DNA from: Moorena sp. SIO3I8
GTDB lineage: Bacteria > Cyanobacteriota > Cyanobacteriia > Cyanobacteriales > Coleofasciculaceae
Assembly (NCBI RefSeq): GCF_010692325.1
Contig: NZ_JAAHHW010000013.1
Span: 1-41,942, forward strand
Reading direction: 5' to 3'
DNA: 41,942 nt
The position numbers were made by a program, and so were the translations under genes. Positions 35,751 through 41,942 of this stretch are shown in pieces. Position 1 is the first letter of the stretch; every line of letters begins with the position of its first letter. The notes under the pieces were generated by a model. The model was not told the origin of the DNA and did not search any database. It saw only the letters and a program-made list of their open reading frames with translations.

Positions 35751-36224
35751 ATGAATAGTGAGAAAGGAAAACTCAGGGCAAAACTCAGCATTGTTGTAGG
35801 AATAATCACTGTTGTATTCGCAGCTGGAACATTTTTCCTAACTCGTTCTGATCTATCTATCCTTAGCACTTCGACCGTGGCTGGGTTAGCTCTAATCAAG
35901 ACAATGGCAAAGCAATCCCTACCTTATGAAGTTGCTTTGAGCAATAATAAGCCCACTTTAATAGAATTTTACGCTGACTGGTGTAACACTTGTCAATCCA
36001 TGGCTCCCATACTAAATAAAGTACACCAACAGTATGGAGAAAGTGTCAATTGGGTGATGCTAAATGTAGATGACCCCCAGTGGGCTAAACCCATTGAAAA
36101 ATACCGAGTGACTGGTGTGCCTCAATTCACATTTCTAGACAGTAATCAGCAAGAGACAGAAATCCTAGTTGGGAAAATCCCTGAAACAATTATCACTAAA
36201 GTGTTGCAAGAGCTATTATCCTGA
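35751..36224 (+). CDS. Membrane-anchored thioredoxin-like protein (HCF164/TxlA type)
   Basis: The 157-residue protein has one N-terminal membrane helix (about residues 13-33) and a thioredoxin domain with active site ADWCNTCQSMAP and cis-Pro loop TGVPQFTF. HCF164/TxlA proteins keep haem-binding cysteines reduced on the lumenal or periplasmic side for cytochrome c assembly. ATG 35751 is preferred over TTG 35736. Position between cytochrome genes and the ResB/CcsA pair supports a cytochrome c maturation role. Confidence 0.85.
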   Translation: MNSEKGKLRAKLSIVVGIITVVFAAGTFFLTRSDLSILSTSTVAGLALIKTMAKQSLPYEVALSNNKPTLIEFYADWCNTCQSMAPILNKVHQQYGESVNWVMLNVDDPQWAKPIEKYRVTGVPQFTFLDSNQQETEILVGKIPETIITKVLQELLS

Positions 36225-36274
36225 AAACAGGATGACCATAGATTACAAGCTGTTACAAGGAGTTACAAGTTGCC

Positions 36275-36450
36275 GGTTATAAAGTTACAGGTTATAAAGT
36301 TACAGGTTATAAAGTTACAGGTTATTAAACTTTAAACAAACCAACTTTCAACCTTCAACCCTTCAACTTTCAACCCTTCAACCTTCAACCTTCAACCTTG
36401 GCCTTTTGGCCTTTAGGCCACGCGGGGCGCGTTCGGCCACGCTACGCGAA
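36275..36450. repeat. 15-bp GTTACAGGTTATAAA repeats, TTCAACC heptamers and a palindrome
   Basis: GTTACAGGTTATAAA recurs about three times (36275-36325). TTCAACC units, mostly 7 bp with some 8 bp, fill 36342-36399. GC-rich palindromic sequence (GGCCTTTTGGCC, CACGCTACGCGAAC) covers about 36399-36450. No gene. Confidence 0.75.
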
Positions 36451-36478
36451 CAACAACACAACCTTAAATAATATCTGT

Positions 36479-36943
36479 CTAGAAAGCTGCCAACTTTAAG
36501 ATACCGATATCAAAACTACGAGACATGACTGCACTAGTTAAGTCCGCTCCCTGAAGGTTAGCACCACTCAAATCCGCACCCTGAAGGTTAGCACCACTCA
36601 AATCTGCTCCTTGAAGATTAGCACCACTCAAATCTGCTCCACGCAAATCGGCTTTGTGTAAGTTAGTTTCAGTCAAATTTGCCTTGATTAAAGTAGCTGC
36701 AGTTAAGTCTATCCAACTGAGGTTAGCTCTAGTAAGGTTCGCTTCGGTAAGGTTAACCCCTTCTAAAATAGATACATAAAGCTGAGCACCACTAAGATTT
36801 ATCCCCTCAAGATCTACCCAACTCAACATTTCCTCACTCAGATTTATGCCCCGAAAATCCCGTTCTCCCCTAGAATATCGCTTCAGGAGTTCCTCAGGAT
36901 TGGTTGTGGTCAGTTGGCTAGATGGACTAGTGTACAACAGCAT
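36479..36943 (-). CDS. Pentapeptide-repeat protein
   Basis: The 154-residue protein consists almost wholly of A(D/N)LXX pentapeptides from about residue 35: GADLSGANLQGADLSGANLQ and similar, folding as a right-handed quadrilateral beta-helix. The DNA of the three last units is nearly identical, suggesting recent expansion. Role unknown; the family is large in cyanobacteria. ATG 36943 is preferred to TTG 36955. It is on the opposite strand and interrupts the redox cluster. Confidence 0.88.
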   Translation of the reverse strand: MLLYTSPSSQLTTTNPEELLKRYSRGERDFRGINLSEEMLSWVDLEGINLSGAQLYVSILEGVNLTEANLTRANLSWIDLTAATLIKANLTETNLHKADLRGADLSGANLQGADLSGANLQGADLSGANLQGADLTSAVMSRSFDIGILKLAAF

Positions 36944-37414
36944 AGATAACCTCAAACGTGATCTGGATTCGGTCTGGTGTTAGTGACAATTCCTTACAGA
37001 TGGGAGATTGTAGACAGACCGTAATATGGCCAGTATCGAAGTCTGATGTTAGCGATCGCGTTTACGGAATAGTTGAGTAATGTTTAATTTAGTAGGCTAA
37101 TTGACTACACCTTTAAGATTAAAAAATTGCTAAATGTATAAATGAATACAGTATTAATTTAAATTAATGGTAATTGTAGATGACGTTAAGGCGTTTTGGT
37201 AAAAGCGATCGCTTAGTTTGAAAAAAGCGAAAAAAAACATAATTTAGGAAAGAGCTTCTGTTGATAAAATTGTTTGATACCAGGGTATATTATTATATAG
37301 AGATAAGTTATAAATTATTGGTAAAAACTATTCATAATTACCTTCTAGTTACTGAACCATGTTATGTGCTTCCAAGATTGACCAGTATGTTCAAAAATAA
37401 CCTAGGATTGCTAT
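36944..37414. other. Divergent intergenic region with a HIP1 octamer
   Basis: Region between the pentapeptide gene and resB. It is AT-rich, has a HIP1 site GCGATCGC near 37205 and another near 37053, and probably carries divergent promoters. No GTA-N8-TAC box was found here. Confidence 0.4.
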
Positions 37415-39190
37415 ATGCTTGAGCATACCTTAAAATTTATTGGCTCGATTAAACTAGCTGTCCCTTTACTTAGTATGATTGTCGCTATCTTAATTGGGGC
37501 GACGTTTTACGAATCTCAGGTAGGGTCAACTACCGTGCAACAAGAGATTTACAAAAGTCCGTGGTTTGGGGCCTTAATGTTCCTACTAGCCCTCAACTTA
37601 GCGGTCTCAGCTCTGTATCGCTATCCCTGGCGAGGTGCCCGTAAAATCGGCTTTGCTCTGACCCATCTTGGTATCATCGTAATTATCGCTGGTTCAGCGG
37701 CTGTAATCCACTTAGGTGTAGAGGGCATGTTACCTTTGCGCACCGATACGGGTTCCAACAATCAGATTCGGGTTGAAGGGGAATTTGTGGAAGTGATGAC
37801 ACCATCATCACAGTTGCAGCAAACTGATGTATTGATCAAGCCAGATGGTTCAGTCATCCCCAAGCAAATTGGTAAACTGTCTTTGGTAGGCTACAGCGAC
37901 AACACCATCAAAACAGTTAGTTTTACCGAAGGGGCAACGGCAGATAATCTAGCAGTAGATAATCCAGCAGTGCGATTACGCTTGAAAAGCGATCGCATGG
38001 GGCAAACCCTAGAGCGGTATATAGCTGTAGCCCCAGTAGCCTATAGCAAAGTAGGGATTGGGCCAGCTGAATTAGAAATCATTCAGGTTGATACGGTAGC
38101 GACAGGAAAAGGAAAATCTCTGCTATCCCCCCCTCAAGAACAAAACTTGAGTCCTTGGGGTAGCATCAAGGTAACTTCAAAAGAAAGGGACAATATAAAT
38201 ACAGAGATTATCGATATAAAACAAGCTCTGTCATCCCAAGCCCCAGACTCCTCAGTCAAAGTCGTCGATTTTTGGCCGGATTTCCGACTAGACGCCAAAA
38301 ACCAACCGACCACGGCCTCCCAACAACTGAGAAATCCCGCAGTACAGTTGGAGGTATCCACACCAGAAGGGCTTGAACGCTGGTTTGTGTTTGGAAAGGA
38401 AAACTTTCCCCCAATTCGTTCAGTGGTATCAGGAAAACCCCTAGAAGGAATTGAGATTAGCTATAACATTCAACCCCAGGAATCACAGGATTATTTCCGG
38501 GTGATCGTGACTCAATCAGGTCAGCTATTCTACGCTGCCCATTCCTCGAAAGGATTTAAATCTGGGACTTTAGAGGTTGGAAAAGCTGTAAGTCCCGGTT
38601 GGGCAGACTTCCAAATTACCCTAGACGAGTATATTCCCCATGGCAAAATCAATCGTCAGGTCATACCTGTATTTGACCCAAGCGTTAAGGGAGTACCAGC
38701 TTTATTAGTCAGCACCGAAACCGGAACCCAAACCTGGTTACCCTGGGGCGAACCGACTACGATTAACGAACCAACAGGAGAAATCTTTGCTGCCTTTAGT
38801 CCCAAACTATTGCAACTGCCGTTTGCGATCGCATTAGAAGACTTCATCGTTGAACGCAATGAAGGCAGTGATTCCGTTGCTATGTGGACTAGCAAAATCC
38901 GGATCGAAGACCGGGATCACCATGTCATCTCCCACCGCAACGTTTGGATGAACCATCCAACCTGGTATCAAGGCTGGAAAATAGCCCAAGCTTCTTGGAA
39001 TCCCGGTGACTTAAAACAATCAACCCTACAAATCAAGCGAGAACCAGCCTGGGTAACTGCTTTAACTTGGACAGGCTCTGGTCTAGTAATCAGTGGCATC
39101 ACCATCATGTTCTATGGTCGAGGGATAGCTAAAAAACTGCGCCGCCAGCCAGAGGAGTCCGGAGTTCCCTTGTACTATCATTCTCCCTAG
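37415..39190 (+). CDS. ResB/Ccs1-like cytochrome c biogenesis protein
   Basis: System II cytochrome c synthases consist of ResB/Ccs1 and CcsA. The 591-residue protein has three N-terminal membrane helices (about 13-32, 48-66, 78-99), a large lumenal or periplasmic domain (about 100-540) and a final helix (about 545-565). The opening LKFIGSIKLAVPLLSMIVAI and GATFYES are ResB hallmarks, as are HRNVWMNHPTWYQGWKIAQA before the last helix. It is longer than canonical cyanobacterial Ccs1 (about 450) and resembles ResB forms from multiheme-rich bacteria. It forms a pair with the CcsA gene 61 bp downstream. Confidence 0.88.
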   Translation: MLEHTLKFIGSIKLAVPLLSMIVAILIGATFYESQVGSTTVQQEIYKSPWFGALMFLLALNLAVSALYRYPWRGARKIGFALTHLGIIVIIAGSAAVIHLGVEGMLPLRTDTGSNNQIRVEGEFVEVMTPSSQLQQTDVLIKPDGSVIPKQIGKLSLVGYSDNTIKTVSFTEGATADNLAVDNPAVRLRLKSDRMGQTLERYIAVAPVAYSKVGIGPAELEIIQVDTVATGKGKSLLSPPQEQNLSPWGSIKVTSKERDNINTEIIDIKQALSSQAPDSSVKVVDFWPDFRLDAKNQPTTASQQLRNPAVQLEVSTPEGLERWFVFGKENFPPIRSVVSGKPLEGIEISYNIQPQESQDYFRVIVTQSGQLFYAAHSSKGFKSGTLEVGKAVSPGWADFQITLDEYIPHGKINRQVIPVFDPSVKGVPALLVSTETGTQTWLPWGEPTTINEPTGEIFAAFSPKLLQLPFAIALEDFIVERNEGSDSVAMWTSKIRIEDRDHHVISHRNVWMNHPTWYQGWKIAQASWNPGDLKQSTLQIKREPAWVTALTWTGSGLVISGITIMFYGRGIAKKLRRQPEESGVPLYYHSP

Positions 39191-39251
39191 CATACTTTGT
39201 TCTAGTTCAGATTAGCGTTTACTTCTGTTTAGCGTTTACTCCTGTCCTCTG

Positions 39252-40976
39252 ATGAAACCACTCCAACTCCTGATCGGACTTTGTCTCGGAATCGTAATCC
39301 TGATCATACCTCCAACCCAACTCCAACCATCACCCCTAGACCCCTTACAAACCCTAGCCGTCCAACTTGATGGGCGCAAAAAACCCTTAGACACCGTAGC
39401 CCGAGAAACCGTAGCCAAAATCCACGGTTCCACTAACTACCGCCTAGAAAACAATCAAACCCTCAACTATCTCCAAACCTACCTATCCCTATGGTTTAAT
39501 AACCGAGACTGGAACCAAGAACCCTTCATTCTACTGACCTACCGCCCCCTTAAAGAAAAAATTGGTCTTGACCTAGAACGAAAATACTTCTCCTTCGCAG
39601 AATTAGTCAGTTCCAACCTAGGTGCCATCGTTCTGGAAGCCAATCAAAAAGAAGCGGACAACATTGAGCTAACTAGAGACGAACGAGAAGCCCTGACAAT
39701 AGAAGACAGACTGGCATTAATGTTACGCACGGTAGGTACTGATACCCTACCCCTAGTTCCCCATCCCAGCAATAGTAAAGGGACTTGGGTAAGCATACCT
39801 CAATCGCAACAGTATTACACCAACGAACAAATTACCCCTCTACAGCAAAGTTACCAAACACTCAAACAAGCCTATCGTTTAGATCCCCTACTGACTAATG
39901 TTGAAGTTGGGCAAGTCGCGGAAACACTACATCAGCAGTTAGCCGCTCTTAGCCCTGAAATTTACCCCAAGGATTCCTTGCTGCAACGGGAAGTTAACTT
40001 CTCTAGTTTTCGCCCCTTTAGTAAAGCCTGGAAAATTTATGCGATCGCATTACTAGTCCTGTTATTAGGATTATCCTTCAAACAATTCGACCTCTACTCA
40101 GGTGCAGTAGGAATTTTCCTCACAGGTCTTTTCATCCAAGGCTACGGCTTTATCACCCGCATGGAAATTGCCGGACGTCCCCCAGTCACCAATATGTATG
40201 AATCCGTAGTGTGGGTTGGATTTGGGATAGCCGCCATCGCCCTAGTATTTGAGCTAATCTACCGGGCAAAATACTATCTGTTAGCCGCTGCTCCTTTATC
40301 AATCCTTTGTCTTCTTCTAGCAGACAGTCTTCCAGCCGTGCTAGATCCAAGTATTGCCCCCCTTGTACCAGTACTACGAGACAACTTCTGGCTAAGTATC
40401 CACGTTCCCACCATTACCCTCAGCTATGCTAGTTTTGCATTAGCAATGGGATTAGGACATATTATTCTCGGACATTATCTAGTTGCTCCCCAATCCTTTC
40501 AACGAATTTCCTATCTATCAAAATTCAACTATCGAGTCCTACAAATTGGTGTTTTACTGCTCACTACTGGCATTATTCTCGGTGGCATCTGGGCTCACTT
40601 CTCCTGGGGTCGCTTCTGGGGTTGGGACCCCAAAGAAACCTGGGCGTTGATTGCCCTAATGTGTTACATAGTCCCCTTACATGGTCGTCTGGTAGGATGG
40701 TTAGCAGACTTTGGGATGGCAGTCATTAGTGTAGTTTGTTTTAATGCTGTGTTGATGGCTTGGTATGGCGTTAACTTTGTTCTCGGTACTGGTTTACACA
40801 GTTATGGATTTAGTACTGGTGGCTCAGAATTGATTGTCGGGACCCTAGTTGGTTTAGACTTATTATTTGTAGCAGCTGCAGCTACCAGATATAACCGTTG
40901 GTTGCTCTCTAAATCTAGTAAAAATATAGTGAAACAATGGAGTCAAAATCAACCAGTTATGGCTAAAGATAATTAA
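39252..40976 (+). CDS. CcsA/ResC-like cytochrome c synthase subunit with N-terminal extension
   Basis: The C-terminal half (about 265-560) is the CcsA heme-handling core with the tryptophan-rich WWD motif WGRFWGWDPKETWAL (about 449-463) and candidate P-side heme ligands His383 (SIHVPTITLSYASF) and His516 (GTGLHSYGFS). The first 265 residues (DGRKKPLDTVARETVAKIHG and beyond) are a soluble extension not present in the usual 320-340-residue CcsA. Such extended forms are typical of bacteria that make many multiheme cytochromes. With ResB it should attach heme to the cytochromes of this cluster, including possibly the CX4CH site. Confidence 0.9.
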   Translation: MKPLQLLIGLCLGIVILIIPPTQLQPSPLDPLQTLAVQLDGRKKPLDTVARETVAKIHGSTNYRLENNQTLNYLQTYLSLWFNNRDWNQEPFILLTYRPLKEKIGLDLERKYFSFAELVSSNLGAIVLEANQKEADNIELTRDEREALTIEDRLALMLRTVGTDTLPLVPHPSNSKGTWVSIPQSQQYYTNEQITPLQQSYQTLKQAYRLDPLLTNVEVGQVAETLHQQLAALSPEIYPKDSLLQREVNFSSFRPFSKAWKIYAIALLVLLLGLSFKQFDLYSGAVGIFLTGLFIQGYGFITRMEIAGRPPVTNMYESVVWVGFGIAAIALVFELIYRAKYYLLAAAPLSILCLLLADSLPAVLDPSIAPLVPVLRDNFWLSIHVPTITLSYASFALAMGLGHIILGHYLVAPQSFQRISYLSKFNYRVLQIGVLLLTTGIILGGIWAHFSWGRFWGWDPKETWALIALMCYIVPLHGRLVGWLADFGMAVISVVCFNAVLMAWYGVNFVLGTGLHSYGFSTGGSELIVGTLVGLDLLFVAAAATRYNRWLLSKSSKNIVKQWSQNQPVMAKDN

Positions 40977-41149
40977 AATTAATTAAAACCAACTAAAAAT
41001 GCATAATACCAACTAATGAGGAAGAAATTATCAACCTAATTTAGCTGGTCATGTTTTCGATTAAAAATTCCTAGATTGAGAGATAATATAATTAATTGTT
41101 AATTATGGTTTATTATTAAAATAAATCGTTTTCCAGGTAGAGGTATACT

Positions 41150-41599
41150 ATGGATCGTCGTAAATTTATGGGCTGGTTTGGTGTTGGTGCATTAGCTACT
41201 TATCTACCAGTAGCATTAGCTGCCTGTAGTCCTGAGCCAAGTCCGCCACAAGCAACAGAAAAGGAAAGCCCTAAGATTGATAAGTCGGTGCGAGAGGATG
41301 GATTCCAAGCCGTTGGCACAGTGCAGGAGTTAGAAGAAAAAGGCAAAATTAGCGACAAGATAGCAGATATTCTAGTCGTGCGTAATCTGAGCAACAATAG
41401 TCTTGTTGCCGTAAACCCTAGGTGTACTCACCAAGGCTGTAGCGTGGATTGGAAGCAAGAGGATAAAATATTTAACTGTCCTTGCCACGGTTCTAAATTT
41501 GATTTAGATGGCAAAGTAACGAAAGGACCTGCAGACAAACCCTTGACAAGCTATGAAACAAAGGAAGAAGATAATTTAGTTTTGGTAAAAGTAAGCTAG
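41150..41599 (+). CDS. Rieske [2Fe-2S] protein, Tat-type signal and lipobox
   Basis: The 149-residue protein starts MDRRKFMGWFGVGALATYLP, with a twin-arginine motif, and VALAACSPEPSPP gives a lipobox Cys26, so it is probably a Tat-exported lipoprotein. The Rieske domain shows box 1 CTHQGC (about 98-103) and box 2 CPCHGS (about 117-122) with two Cys and two His ligands. The length is like small soluble Rieske proteins, shorter than PetC. It follows CcsA by 173 bp and may donate or accept electrons in the chain. AGAGG precedes the ATG at 41150. Confidence 0.92.
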   Translation: MDRRKFMGWFGVGALATYLPVALAACSPEPSPPQATEKESPKIDKSVREDGFQAVGTVQELEEKGKISDKIADILVVRNLSNNSLVAVNPRCTHQGCSVDWKQEDKIFNCPCHGSKFDLDGKVTKGPADKPLTSYETKEEDNLVLVKVS

Positions 41600-41623
41600 T
41601 CATTTAGGAGCAGGTTTGATATT

Positions 41624-41816
41624 GCAGCTGAAGTCCCCCTTTTTAAGGGAAATTTAGGTGCAGCTGAAGTCCCCCTTTTTAAGGGAAATTTAGGTGCAGC
41701 TGAAGTCCCCCTTTTTAAGGGAAATTTAGGTGCAGCTGAAGTCCCCCTTTTTAAGGGAAATTTAGGTGCAGCTGAAGTCCCCCTTTTTAAGGGAAATTTA
41801 GGTGCAGCTGAAGTCC
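41624..41816. repeat. 36-bp tandem repeat, five full copies and a broken sixth
   Basis: Units begin GCAGCTGAAGTCCCCCTTTT and recur exactly every 36 bp (41624, 41660, 41696, 41732, 41768, 41804). The sixth is cut after about 12-13 bases by the ISAs1-like end. No spacers differ between copies, so it is not CRISPR. Confidence 0.95.
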
Positions 41817-41942
41817 AGGGCTATTTCATTCTAAATATAAACAAGATATGGTATAATTGAGCGCAAATTTAGTCTAATCCATCTACTCTTGTGTCTCAAA
41901 TCGCAATTATAGAAGCCTTTGCAGAGCTCGAAGACCCTCGTC
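41816..41942 (+). mobile_element. Left end of an ISAs1-like element, with the start of its transposase
   Basis: CAGGGCTATTTCATTCT at 41816 resembles the CAGGG-type terminal repeat of ISAs1 family elements. A GTG at 41891 opens a frame reading SQIAIIEAFAELEDPR, consistent with the N-terminus of ISAs1 transposases, which often include a DPR motif. The gene runs off the window. The element interrupts a 36-bp tandem repeat. Confidence 0.6.

Noticed and set aside
41624-41816. Regular 36-bp repeats that could look like a CRISPR array
   Set aside because: Repeats are contiguous with no variable spacers, and no cas gene is near.

Overview
The window looks like chromosome from a large-genome filamentous cyanobacterium. 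It carries an intact psbA (photosystem II D1), many HIP1-type GCGATCGC octamers, mycosporine-like amino acid (MAA) genes, a cyanovirin-N-type lectin, XisH/XisI, an SLH-OprB outer-membrane porin and intergenic regions full of heptanucleotide tandem repeats. Repeat density and gene content resemble marine Moorena/Lyngbya-type organisms, but that placement is an inference.

Layout. (1) 0-6 kb: an MAA locus. mysC (ATP-grasp) has an abnormal, probably truncated 5' end. Remnants of a dehydrogenase and of an EamA transporter follow, then an intact EamA transporter, a sodium:solute symporter and mysD (D-Ala-D-Ala-ligase-like). (2) 6-8.4 kb: an IS607-type element whose tnpA is interrupted by a small in-frame insertion with a stop codon, followed by a MITE-like element. 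(3) 8.8-14.2 kb: a membrane protein with heptad-like repeats, a lipoprotein, a secreted cysteine-repeat protein, and a LysR regulator with a divergent TrpD-like protein. (4) 14.2-19.7 kb: a second, larger MITE copy, psbA with promoter and terminator, a secreted CVNH lectin and the porin. (5) 20.2-28.7 kb: an accessory island with an Rpn-family nuclease pseudogene, xisH-xisI, a translationally coupled pair of STAND-like ATPases (the second ending in a CHAT protease domain), a third MITE-like element and two antitoxin genes without visible toxins. (6) 28.8-31.0 kb: PAS and HEAT-repeat proteins. (7) 31.2-41.6 kb: a redox cluster with a tail-anchored globin, a penta-heme and a hexa-heme cytochrome c, a Tll0287-like mono-heme lipoprotein, a di-heme cytochrome b, a thioredoxin, a ResB/CcsA cytochrome c synthase pair and a Rieske protein. 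(8) The window ends in an ISAs1-like element inserted into a 36-bp tandem repeat.

The strongest candidate for an undescribed system is region 7. Upstream of the globin there is a perfect NtcA-type promoter (GTA-N8-TAC, 22 bp, TATCGT), which suggests nitrogen control. The genes together could form a membrane-bound electron chain (cytochrome b, possibly Rieske, multiheme cytochromes c) with its own heme-attachment machinery and a globin that could handle NO or O2. Substrate and direction of electron flow cannot be read from the sequence.

No tRNA, rRNA or CRISPR array was seen. Starts were chosen by reading Shine-Dalgarno context and family length; no database search was possible.
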